The translations under genes were made by a program, and so were the position numbers. DNA of 64,000 bases from a gamma proteobacterium SS-5 (GTDB lineage: Bacteria; Pseudomonadota; Gammaproteobacteria; Chromatiales; Chromatiaceae), in the NCBI GenBank assembly GCA_009497875.2, contig CP032508.2:2604001-2668000 (forward strand), given 5' to 3'. Of this stretch, positions 1 to 9,981 are shown piece by piece. The notes beneath the pieces were generated by a model. The model did not search any database. It was not told the DNA's origin and saw only the letters and a program-made list of their open reading frames with translations. The first letter of the stretch is position 1, and every line of letters begins with the position of its first letter.

Positions 1-2547
<2,547 letters not shown>

Positions 2548-2575
2548 AGCAGGTCGTATGGGCTTGCCGCGAGGC

Positions 2576-2670
2576 ATAGGGCGGGCCGCGCCCGCCGCCA
2601 AGCCAGCCCTACTGCAGCCCATTCTGAAACAAACGCCACGCCAGGGCACGGCGGCCAAGGGCCGCCCTAT
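2576..2670. repeat. ATAGGGCGG inverted-repeat element, copy 1 (95 bp)
   Basis: The ends are imperfect inverted repeats: it begins ATAGGGCGGGCC and ends GGGCCGCCCTAT. A related 80-bp copy lies at 42227-42306, and a half copy near 6275. The two full copies share the outer arms (including CGCCCGCCGCCAAGCCA) but differ in the middle. It lies between the helicase gene and the next gene. The reading frame of the next gene is open through it, but this stretch is repeat sequence rather than protein. Confidence 0.6.
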
Positions 2671-2695
2671 TCGACTGACTGAGATTTATGGATTC

Positions 2696-3877
2696 ATGAA
2701 ACAAAAACAAAAAATCCCAATGCCCAAACACGACCCCGAAATCATGGCCAAAGTCGATCCGTTGCTGGAGCAGCAGGGGGAATACCTGCCGCTGGAGTTG
2801 CTGCTGGCGGAGGGCCGCCTGTTTTATGCCGACTACGATGCCTGGCGTGGCGGCCAGCTGGAGCATCTGCAGGAATGCCTGTTCGGTGACGAGCACAGCG
2901 CCCAGCAACTGCTGCTGCAGGCCGCTGCCTACTGCCAGGCCCTGGGGTTCAAGCCCAGTCCCTGCCACTATCGTCAGTGGAGTAGCGAGCAGGTCCTGAA
3001 ATTTAGCCTGGACAGTCAATGGGACAGCCTGTTCCAGACCGGCTACCGCAAGGACGACAGCCAGCCGCAGCTGGACCTGTTCATGGACAACATCGGCAAC
3101 AACCTGGCCAACGACTGCCGCGCCGCCCTGGCCGAGCGCAACGCCGCCAAGGCGGCTCAAATCCTGGAGCTGCTGATCAAGGCTGACTTGAAAAACAAGC
3201 AGATTGATCCACTGAGAGAACTGATCGAGGTGGCCGCCAACTGGCCGACGGGCGACCTGGACGCCAACCAGATCCGGCGCTTGCAGGAGGCGATCACGCC
3301 CCTGGCCCAAGACCTGCTCAGGGCCCGCGCCAACGACTTTCTCACCCCCTACTGGCGACAGGCCGCCAGGCAGCTACAGGATCGGGATCCGGCCCAGGCC
3401 TCCTGGTTCTGGACCCAGGCGCAGGACTGGCCAGCGGTGCGCGCAGGCATCGAGCAGCTCAGTGACTGGCCACAACAGGCCGAGCTACTGATGCGCCATG
3501 CCCGCGCCTGCCTGCAGCTTAAGGACAATCGGCAGATACTGCTCGACCTGCTGCAACTGAGCTGGCGCTGGCCTGGGCGCATACCTGAGCTGATCGCCCG
3601 GCTCGACGGCCTCTATCGGCACAACTGGCAGAGCTTTCAGGATAGCGACTGCGAGCTGGAGGCGCGGGACTTCCCCGCCTGGCTGCTCATCACCCTGCCC
3701 GGCCAGGCCAGCCTGCTGGATGCCCAGACCCTGGCCCCGCTAGAACCGGCCCAGGGTTTCATGGAGCTATGGGATCTGGTGCAGGCGGAGCGCAAAAAGC
3801 TGGCCCCGGACCAGCGCGCCCGCCTGAAACAGGCCCACCCGGAGCTGTTGCGTGCCTACCTGGCAGGCAGAAACTAG
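2696..3877 (+). CDS. Hypothetical protein, 393 aa, helix-rich
   Basis: Family not recognised. The frame is open further upstream, but that part translates the ATAGGGCGG repeat, so the start is placed at the ATG at 2696 (MKQKQKIPMPKHD); an ATG 24 bp further on is also possible. The protein is soluble-looking: no signal peptide or membrane segment. It is rich in Leu, Gln, Ala and Trp, and the second half has repeated W-containing helical units (ASWFWTQAQDW, LSDWPQQAELL, LSWRWPGRIPEL) that suggest an alpha-solenoid or TPR-like fold. It follows the SNF2 helicase on the same strand, so co-expression and a shared role are possible but unproven. Confidence 0.7.
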   Translation: MKQKQKIPMPKHDPEIMAKVDPLLEQQGEYLPLELLLAEGRLFYADYDAWRGGQLEHLQECLFGDEHSAQQLLLQAAAYCQALGFKPSPCHYRQWSSEQVLKFSLDSQWDSLFQTGYRKDDSQPQLDLFMDNIGNNLANDCRAALAERNAAKAAQILELLIKADLKNKQIDPLRELIEVAANWPTGDLDANQIRRLQEAITPLAQDLLRARANDFLTPYWRQAARQLQDRDPAQASWFWTQAQDWPAVRAGIEQLSDWPQQAELLMRHARACLQLKDNRQILLDLLQLSWRWPGRIPELIARLDGLYRHNWQSFQDSDCELEARDFPAWLLITLPGQASLLDAQTLAPLEPAQGFMELWDLVQAERKKLAPDQRARLKQAHPELLRAYLAGRN

Positions 3878-3917
3878 CCCTTTGGAAAGTTTGAAGTGAG
3901 AAGTTTGAAGGGTGAAC

Positions 3918-3991
3918 CTAAAAAGAGCATTTGGCCACAGAGCGCACAGAGAAAAATCAATGTGTTGAAAAGCGAACATTCAACACCTTCT
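3918..3991 (+). repeat. GGCCACAGAG dispersed element, 5' half, interrupted by a TIR element
   Basis: This stretch (AAAGAGCATTTGGCCACAGA... to CAACACCTTCTAG) matches the first half of the element at 41325-41478 and, inverted, the copy at 6335-6600. In the copy at 41325 the match continues past CTTCTAG; here it is cut exactly there by the 179-bp inverted-repeat element. The whole gap 3878-4248 holds this, the 179-bp element and no convincing gene. Confidence 0.65.
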
Positions 3992-4170
3992 AGGAGCCTG
4001 TCGGGTTTAGGTGCCCGTAGCGAGCAAGGTGGGAGAGCGAAAACAAATTTTCACGATTTTGAGGCGCTGAGTTTCCCTACGCAACGAAAAATCGGGGCCA
4101 ATGTTCAAAACAATTCTGGGCCGTTCTTCCCACCGGCGCAGTAGGAGCATCCTAAATCCGACAGGCTCCT
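3992..4170. mobile_element. 179-bp MITE-like element with terminal inverted repeats, copy 1
   Basis: The left end reads AGGAGCCTGTCGGGTTTAGG and the right end is its near-perfect reverse complement (CCTAAATCCGACAGGCTCCT), giving about 20-23 bp terminal inverted repeats. A second copy of exactly the same length lies at 26545-26723, with scattered substitutions only. There is no coding capacity. It is flanked by T/A on each side (CT-element-AG), compatible with a TA or CTAG target. It sits inside another dispersed repeat. Being a non-autonomous transposable element is inferred from the ends, fixed length and copy number; no cognate transposase is in the window. Confidence 0.7.
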
Positions 4171-4248
4171 AGGGTCGGTTTTGTAACGCTTTGCGTCCTT
4201 TGTAATCCGTTTTTGGTTCCGGCTTCACCGGGTTAGGTCTATGGCAAA

Positions 4249-6231
4249 TCAGGCCTCATTTTCCAGCCCTGCGCCTTTCTGTGCTCCTGTTCTGGCCTCG
4301 GCCGTGACCGGCCCTGTCTGCATACAGACCCAATCGACGATCCCGCCGCTGGGCCGGTAGCCGGATACCAGACTCAGCAACAGGGCGCGGGTGGCGGCGG
4401 CGTCGTTCGCCTTCAGGGCCTGTTGCAGCTGTTGCAGGCCGGATTCCAGCTGGTCCCAGGGCAGGCTGTCCTCCCGTGCCCTGAGAATGCGCGGGTGGGC
4501 GGTGGGCTGGGGGTCGTTGCCGATGAGCAGCTCCTCGAACAGCTTCTCGCCGGGGCGCAGGCCGGTGATCTGGATCTCGATATCGCCCTCGGGGTTGATA
4601 CCGTCCTTGAGCATCAGGCCGGACAGTTCCACCATGCGCTGGGCCAGCTCCAGGATGCGCACCGGCTCGCCCATATCCAGTACGAAAACATCCCCCCCCT
4701 GTCCCATGGCGCCGGCCTGAATCACCAGCTGGGCGGCCTCGGGGATGGTCATGAAATAGCGGGTGATGTCCGGATGGGTCAGGGTGATGGGGCCGCCCTG
4801 ACGGATCTGCTCGCGGAAGCGGGGCACCACCGAGCCGGATGAATCCAGCACGTTGCCAAAGCGCACCATGCAGAAGCGGGTGGCGCTGTCCTGCTGGCTG
4901 AGGGCCTGGAGTACCAACTCGGCCAGGCGCTTGCTTGCCCCCATGACGTTGCTTGGGCGCACCGCCTTGTCGGTGCTGATCAGCACAAAATCGGTCACCG
5001 CCGCCTCCATTGCCGCCTGGGCGGTGCGCCAGGTGCCAAGGACGTTGTTCTCCACCCCTTCCACCGGATTGTGCTCCACCAGGGGCACATGCTTGTAGGC
5101 GGCGGCGTGATAGAGGGTATCCGGCCGCCAGCTGTTGAGGATCTGGCGCATGCGCCCCAGGTCACAGACCGAGGCCAGCAGGGGCAGCAGGCGCGCCTCC
5201 TGGTCGGGATGGGTGCGCAGCAATGCCTGATGGATCTGATACAGGGCAAACTCGCTCTGCTCCACCAACAGCAGGCGCTGCGGGCCGAGCTTGAGGATCT
5301 GCCGACACAGCTCGGCGCCGATGGAGCCGCCGGCCCCGGTGACCATCACCACCTTGTCGCGCACATTCCAGTTGAGCAGCTCCGGGTCCGGGGCCACCGG
5401 CTCGCGGCCGAGCAGATCATCGGCATCCAGCTCGCGCAGGTCGGACACGCTCACCCTCCCCTGCACCAGCTCGGTCACGCTGGGCAATGTGCGTACCGCC
5501 AGGGGCAGGTGACGGATGCGGGCAAGGATCTGGTTGCGCCGGTGCCGCCCCACCGAGGGCAGGGCCAGCAGCAGATCACTGACGCCTTGCCGCTCGATCA
5601 GTTCGGGCAGTTGCTCCGGGGCGTGGATTGGCAGGGCGTTGAGTACATGGCCCTGCAGCTGGGGGTCGTCATCCAGAAAGCCCACCACGCGCATCTCGTG
5701 GCTGTTGTTCAGGGCCGTGGCCAGCTGGCGGCCGGACAGACCGGCGCCATAGATCAGCACCCTGGGCCGGGACGCCTGGCGCAGCTGGTTCTGATACAGG
5801 CCGCCCAGCCAGAAGCGCGCCAGGATGCGCGAGCCGCCTATGGCCAGCAGCAGCAGCATGGGCTGCAGCACGCCTATAGTGCGGGGCACCCCCTCCACGC
5901 CGATGGCGGTGAACACGGCCATGTAGATCAGGCCATAGACGACCACCCCCCAGGCCACCGTAATCAGCGCCGGCCAGCCGGAATAGCGGAAGATGGCACG
6001 GTAAAAGCCCCGCGTGATGAAGATGGGCAGGGCGATGAGCAGCGCCACCGACAGCGCCAGCTCGGGCCGCCAGTAGCTATCCCCGCGCAGGGGCAGCCAG
6101 GTGTCCAGGCGCAGATAAAAGGCCAGCCAGACGCTGAGCACAATCAGACTGACATCCACCAGCAGGGCGAACAGGCGCTTGCCCATGCGCGGCATGGCCA
6201 GAACCGATTGGGTAAAGCGTTGTAACGGCAT
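4249..6231 (-). CDS. WbpM/CapD-type nucleoside-diphosphate-sugar 4,6-dehydratase, membrane-anchored
   Basis: A 660-aa inner-membrane enzyme of the WbpM/PglF/CapD family, which converts UDP-GlcNAc to the 4-keto-6-deoxy sugar at the start of O-antigen or capsule sugar pathways. Seen: four hydrophobic segments in the first about 140 residues; a first Rossmann-like domain (GAGLSG near 162); and the catalytic short-chain dehydrogenase domain with GAGGSIG at 299-305. The long WbpM-type members use Ser/Thr-Met-Lys in place of Ser-Tyr-Lys, and here ST is at 419-420, Met430 and Lys434. Length is normal for the family. It is the last of three polysaccharide genes on this strand, 369 bp after the sugar transferase, with a repeat block in the gap. 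The exact sugar product is not known. Confidence 0.93.
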   Translation of the reverse strand: MPLQRFTQSVLAMPRMGKRLFALLVDVSLIVLSVWLAFYLRLDTWLPLRGDSYWRPELALSVALLIALPIFITRGFYRAIFRYSGWPALITVAWGVVVYGLIYMAVFTAIGVEGVPRTIGVLQPMLLLLAIGGSRILARFWLGGLYQNQLRQASRPRVLIYGAGLSGRQLATALNNSHEMRVVGFLDDDPQLQGHVLNALPIHAPEQLPELIERQGVSDLLLALPSVGRHRRNQILARIRHLPLAVRTLPSVTELVQGRVSVSDLRELDADDLLGREPVAPDPELLNWNVRDKVVMVTGAGGSIGAELCRQILKLGPQRLLLVEQSEFALYQIHQALLRTHPDQEARLLPLLASVCDLGRMRQILNSWRPDTLYHAAAYKHVPLVEHNPVEGVENNVLGTWRTAQAAMEAAVTDFVLISTDKAVRPSNVMGASKRLAELVLQALSQQDSATRFCMVRFGNVLDSSGSVVPRFREQIRQGGPITLTHPDITRYFMTIPEAAQLVIQAGAMGQGGDVFVLDMGEPVRILELAQRMVELSGLMLKDGINPEGDIEIQITGLRPGEKLFEELLIGNDPQPTAHPRILRAREDSLPWDQLESGLQQLQQALKANDAAATRALLLSLVSGYRPSGGIVDWVCMQTGPVTAEARTGAQKGAGLENEA

Positions 6232-6334
6232 GGGCTGTGTCTAATATCTTGTCATTTAAGGCAGGGCAGAAGAGCATAGGGCGGCCCGTGGCCGCCGCGC
6301 CCTGGCCATTCGCGTTGGCCAGGTCACCCCATCA

Positions 6335-6600
6335 TCCTATATTCCTCAGTTAAGCCACAGAGACACAGACGACTCCAGGGCCACCGATGATCCAGTCATC
6401 GGTTTGGCATGACCTACCTCCCTGTAGGCCCGACGGAGGAGGTAGAGCGAAGCCTGGAGCCAGAGCCGAGATCACAGAGTTGTTTCAAAGAGCTACATAT
6501 TAGACCAGGCTCACCTAAAAGGTGATGAGCGTTCGCTTTCCAACACATTGATTTTTCTCTGTGTACTCTGTGGCTCTGTGGCCAAATGCTCTTTTTAGGA
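6335..6600 (-). repeat. GGCCACAGAG element, inverted copy with a second repeat nested in it
   Basis: The two ends match, in inverse orientation, the element at 41325-41478: 6335-6370 equals its right end (CCTCAGTTAAGCCACAGAG) and about 6470-6600 equals its left two thirds. Between them about 100 bp are inserted, holding TTGGCATGACCTAC and CCTGTAGGCCCGA (6403-6443); these also occur at 24087-24127. So one repeat is nested in another. A half ATAGGGCGG element lies just left, at about 6275-6300. No gene is seen in 6232-6600. Confidence 0.6.
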
Positions 6601-7308
6601 TCATAACAGCCGATCACCGCCACCCCGCCCCAGCAGGGTCAGCAGGATGTAGCGGAAATAGGCGGCCAGGTCCAGGTCTGCCAGCATGCGGGCATCGGTC
6701 TGGGCCAGCAGTCGCGGGCTGGACATGTCGATGCTGTTGAGCTGGGCCAGTCCGGTGATACCGGGCCTGGCGGCGAACACCCCCAGCTCGGCGCGCTCGT
6801 GGATCAGCTCCTCCTGGTTGAACAGGCAGGGCCTGGGGCCGACCAGGCTCATCTCGCCTTTGAGCACGTTCCACAGCTGGGGCAGCTCATCCAGCTTGGT
6901 GCGGCGCAAGAAGCGGCCATAGGCGGTCACCGCCGAGGCATCGGCCAGATGGGTGGCCACCCAGGCGGTGTCCGGCCGCATGGTGCGGAACTTGACCATG
7001 ACAAAGGGCCGCTGCCAGCGCCCCACCCGCTGTTGCAGAAACAGGGGCGAGCCGGTATCCCACAGGCCGATCAGGGCCAGCAGCAACAGCAGGGGCAGGC
7101 CCAACACCAGGCCCAGCAGGGCAAACAACAGATCAAACAATCGAATCAATTGGCAAAGGTCCGTGAAAAAACCGTAATAGTCCGTAACTAAACGCAACGT
7201 GTTGGGCAAAGCAAAGCCTGGCCAACAAATCACCTGGGAGCTTCGAGCAGCCAGGCAGCCCTGCGCTAGTTTGCGCCCTTCGCGTTCCGGCCTGGGCAGA
7301 TTATCCAT
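6601..7308 (-). CDS. Initiating sugar-1-phosphate transferase (PglC/WcaJ-type, bacterial sugar transferase family)
   Basis: Transfers a sugar phosphate from a nucleotide sugar to undecaprenyl phosphate, the first membrane step of O-antigen or exopolysaccharide assembly. Seen: one N-terminal hydrophobic hairpin (LFDLLFALLGLVLGLP), KFRTMRPD, RRTKLDELPQLWNV, LVGPRP, ITGLAQ, and a C-terminal segment typical of the short single-domain members found beside WbpM-like genes. The ATG at 7308 overlaps the stop of the upstream epimerase (ATGGATAA) with a G-rich stretch before it. The first about 50 residues do not resemble the family, so a later non-ATG start (TTG at 7197 or 7149) is possible. Confidence 0.88.
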   Translation of the reverse strand: MDNLPRPEREGRKLAQGCLAARSSQVICWPGFALPNTLRLVTDYYGFFTDLCQLIRLFDLLFALLGLVLGLPLLLLLALIGLWDTGSPLFLQQRVGRWQRPFVMVKFRTMRPDTAWVATHLADASAVTAYGRFLRRTKLDELPQLWNVLKGEMSLVGPRPCLFNQEELIHERAELGVFAARPGITGLAQLNSIDMSSPRLLAQTDARMLADLDLAAYFRYILLTLLGRGGGDRLL

Positions 7309-8242
7309 CCCCCACCCCAAGCATCCTGCACAGGCCCTGCTCCAGGCTCAAAGGCGGGGTCCAGCCCAGCCGTTGTTGGGTTGGGCCCATGTCCACCTGG
7401 AGTGAACCGGTCAGGCGCCGCAGCATCTCGCCCTTGCCGAGCAGGGCGGCGGCCTGCTCCAGCACGGCGGCAGGCAGGGGCAGCAGCCGGGTCGGCCGCT
7501 GCATGATCCGGCCAAGACGCCGGATCAGCTCCGGGGTTGAAACGTCCTCGCCATCCGAGGCCAGCAGGCACTGCCCGGCCGCCTGGGGATGCTCGGCGCA
7601 GCAAAGTATCAGGTCCACCAGATTGTCCAGCCCGAGCAGGGAGCGCCGATTGTCCAAGCTGGCCAGGGGCAGCGGCCAGCCCCCTTGCAGCCAGCCCAGC
7701 AGGCGGGCCAGGTTGCCCTTGACACCGGGGCCATGCACCAGGGGCGGGCGTATGATCACCAACTCCAGCCCGGTCTGCGCCGCCAGCGCCCGCAGCCCCT
7801 GCTCTGCCTGCCACTTGGAGCGGCCATAGGCGTCCTCGGGCCGGGGCGGGTCGTCGGCACGGAAGGGCCGCTCCCCGGTCTGCTCGCCATTGACCTTGAT
7901 GGAACTGAGATAGACCAGGCGGCGTACCCCGGCGGCGGCGGCCTGGCGGGCCAGATTCAGACTGGCCTGTACGTTCACCCGCTGCAACTCGGCCAGGGCC
8001 TGAGGGCCGTTGATTGGCCCCCGATGGGCCAGCGCGGCCAGATGCACCACCACCGAACGGCCGACAAGGGCCGCCTGCCAATCGGTGTCCGGGCCGATAT
8101 CGCCCACCACCACGCCGCGCTGACCGGTCTTGTCCGCCGCTGGCCTGCGCAGGGCACAGCGGGGGGCAAGCCCGCGTTGGCTGGCCTCGGCCTCCAGGGC
8201 CTGGCCAATAAAGCCGGTGGAACCGGTCAGGAGCAATCCCAT
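7301..8242 (-). CDS. NAD-dependent sugar epimerase/dehydratase (WbpV/GalE-like)
   Basis: A 313-aa extended short-chain dehydrogenase acting on a nucleotide sugar. Seen: the NAD-binding GSTGFIG at residues 7-13, the Ser-Ser pair at 113-114, and the catalytic Tyr139-xxx-Lys143 (YGRSK). The family is known for epimerisation, reduction or dehydration of UDP-sugars, and the WbpV-like subgroup is commonly found beside a short sugar transferase. It is the first gene of the polysaccharide trio and overlaps the next start codon by 8 bp, suggesting translational coupling. The substrate cannot be read from the sequence. Confidence 0.88.
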   Translation of the reverse strand: MGLLLTGSTGFIGQALEAEASQRGLAPRCALRRPAADKTGQRGVVVGDIGPDTDWQAALVGRSVVVHLAALAHRGPINGPQALAELQRVNVQASLNLARQAAAAGVRRLVYLSSIKVNGEQTGERPFRADDPPRPEDAYGRSKWQAEQGLRALAAQTGLELVIIRPPLVHGPGVKGNLARLLGWLQGGWPLPLASLDNRRSLLGLDNLVDLILCCAEHPQAAGQCLLASDGEDVSTPELIRRLGRIMQRPTRLLPLPAAVLEQAAALLGKGEMLRRLTGSLQVDMGPTQQRLGWTPPLSLEQGLCRMLGVGDG

Positions 8243-8360
8243 CAGAACAATCCGGCCCTGTTCAATTCGGCCCTCTCCTCGAACTGGTGAGGAATCAAGA
8301 AAAACCGGATTCTAGCAGCTTGCAGTCCGCGCTGCGGAGATAGATGGCCAATCCAGTAGT

Positions 8361-8422
8361 AACCCCAACCAGTAGCCGGATCCCCCGGCAATCTCCAGCT
8401 TTATATCGACGGGGTTGGGGTT
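8361..8422. promoter_or_regulatory. Perfect 10-bp inverted repeat upstream of the flavoprotein gene
   Basis: AACCCCAACC at 8361-8370 and its exact complement GGTTGGGGTT at 8413-8422 are separated by 42 bp, about 45 bp before the start codon at 8468. It could be an operator or an RNA structure in the leader; function is inferred only from position. Confidence 0.35.
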
Positions 8423-8467
8423 TATCATCGCGCCTTGGTGTAAATACTCAGCAACCGGGAGGTTTAG

Positions 8468-9877
8468 ATGCAAACACGCAAGGTCGATGTGGCGATTATT
8501 GGCTCCGGCAGCGCCGGACTCTATGCCCTGAGCAAGGTCAGGCCCTCGGGCAAGTCCTGGGTGCTGATCAACGGTGGCCATACCGGCACCACCTGCGCCC
8601 GGGTCGGCTGCATGCCCTCCAAGGTGCTGATCCAGATCGCCGAAGACCTGCAGCGCCAGGGCATCTTTGGCCGCTATGGCTTCGAGGCGGCTGGGGTCGA
8701 TGTGGACATCGCCGAGGCCCTGGACCATGTGCGCGACCTGCGCGACACCTTTGTCGAGCGGGTGCGCAGCAACAGCACCGACAACATGGATGCCGAGCAC
8801 TTCATCCCCCAGTACGCCCGCTTTGTCGGCCCCAACCGGCTGGAGCTGGAGGACGGCAGCCAGATCGAGGCCGACAGCGTGATCATCGCCACCGGCTCCA
8901 CCCCGGTCATCCCCGCGCCCTGGCAGGCCTTTGGTGATCGGGTACTGACCACCGAGGAGCTGTTCGAGCAGGAAGAGCTGCCCGCCTCCCTGGCGGTCAT
9001 CGGCCTGGGCGCCATCGGCCTGGAGATGGGCCAGGCGCTGAGCCACCTGGGCGTCGAGGTCACCGGCATCGACCAGCTAGAGAGCATCGGTGGCAGTCGA
9101 GACCCCGAGGTCAACCGCACGGCCATCGAGATCATCGGCAAGGAATTCCCCCTCTGGCTGGGGCAACCGGCCCAGGTCAGCCAGGAGGCGGACGGTCGGC
9201 TCCGGGTCAGCGCCGGGGAACAGACAGTGGTAGTGGACAAGATCCTCGCCAGCCTCGGCCGTCAACCCAACCTGGAGCGGCTCAATCTGCAGGTGCTGGG
9301 GCTGGAGCGGGACGAACGCGGCATCCCCCGCTACAACCCGCAGACCATGCAGGTGGGCGATCTGCCGCTGTTTATCGCCGGTGATGTCAACGGTGTGCGC
9401 AACCTGCTGCACGAGGCCGGTGACGAGGGCCGCATTGCCGGTCTCAACGCCAGCGCCGAGCGCATCAGCGCCTTCCGCCGCAAGACCCCACTGAACATCA
9501 CCTTCTGCAATCCCAACATCTGCCAGACCGGCCTGAGCTGGGACGAGCTGGATCAGGAGCAGACGGTGATCGGCGAGGTCAAGTTCGGCCCCGTGGGTCG
9601 GGCCATGATCATGGGCAAGAACAAGGGCCTGCTGCGGGTCTATGCCGATAAGCACAGCGGACGCCTGTTGGGCGCCGAGATGGTCTGCGTCAAGGGCGAG
9701 AACCTGGCCCATCTGCTGGCCTGGTGCATCCAGCAGGGCCTGGGCGTTGGGGATCTGCTGCGCATGCCCTTCTATCACCCGGTGATCGAAGAGGCCCTGC
9801 AGGCCGCCCTGTACGACGCCTATGCCAAGATCGAAAGCAAAAACCCCGGCCCCATCACCGAACTGGTACCGCTGTGA
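8468..9877 (+). CDS. Dihydrolipoamide-dehydrogenase-like flavoprotein disulfide oxidoreductase
   Basis: A 469-aa FAD/NAD-binding enzyme of the class I pyridine nucleotide-disulfide oxidoreductases. Seen: the FAD motif GSGSAG at 12-17; the redox-active pair Cys43-x4-Cys48 (CARVGCMPSK); a second Rossmann motif GLGAIG; the FAD-contacting GD of FIAGDVNG; and the C-terminal HPVIEE, where His-Glu is the acid/base pair. The disulfide motif is more divergent than in the Lpd of the pyruvate dehydrogenase complex, and no E1/E2 genes are near, so the substrate may not be lipoamide. A GGGAGG ribosome-binding site lies 5 nt before the ATG. The Mrp operon begins 104 bp downstream, so it may be co-transcribed. 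Confidence 0.9.
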   Translation: MQTRKVDVAIIGSGSAGLYALSKVRPSGKSWVLINGGHTGTTCARVGCMPSKVLIQIAEDLQRQGIFGRYGFEAAGVDVDIAEALDHVRDLRDTFVERVRSNSTDNMDAEHFIPQYARFVGPNRLELEDGSQIEADSVIIATGSTPVIPAPWQAFGDRVLTTEELFEQEELPASLAVIGLGAIGLEMGQALSHLGVEVTGIDQLESIGGSRDPEVNRTAIEIIGKEFPLWLGQPAQVSQEADGRLRVSAGEQTVVVDKILASLGRQPNLERLNLQVLGLERDERGIPRYNPQTMQVGDLPLFIAGDVNGVRNLLHEAGDEGRIAGLNASAERISAFRRKTPLNITFCNPNICQTGLSWDELDQEQTVIGEVKFGPVGRAMIMGKNKGLLRVYADKHSGRLLGAEMVCVKGENLAHLLAWCIQQGLGVGDLLRMPFYHPVIEEALQAALYDAYAKIESKNPGPITELVPL

Positions 9878-9932
9878 GCCATCAGTCAGACTTCGGGACT
9901 CGGTTGTTTCTCGGTGCAAGGCTGTTGCTTAC

Positions 9933-9964
9933 CCCGGATTCAGCTTCGCTGCATCCGGGCTACG
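9933..9964. repeat. CCCGGATTC...GCATCCGGG palindromic repeat
   Basis: A REP-like palindrome between the flavoprotein gene and mrpA. Similar units occur at 23971-23999, 40718-40748, 42356-42386 and 42406-42438. Confidence 0.6.
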
Positions 9965-9981
9965 GGTTGGTTGATTAACCC

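Noticed and set aside
2558-2695. A longer N-terminus for the 393-aa hypothetical protein
   Set aside because: The extra codons are the ATAGGGCGG repeat, also present non-coding at 42227.
3896-4144. Open frame of 82 codons
   Set aside because: It lies wholly in the dispersed repeat and the MITE-like element; a similar frame appears in the second copy at 26545 only because the DNA repeats.
5071-6225. A 384-codon frame antisense to the WbpM-like dehydratase
   Set aside because: No recognisable domain and composition typical of antisense frames in GC-rich DNA; the opposite strand is a clear family match.
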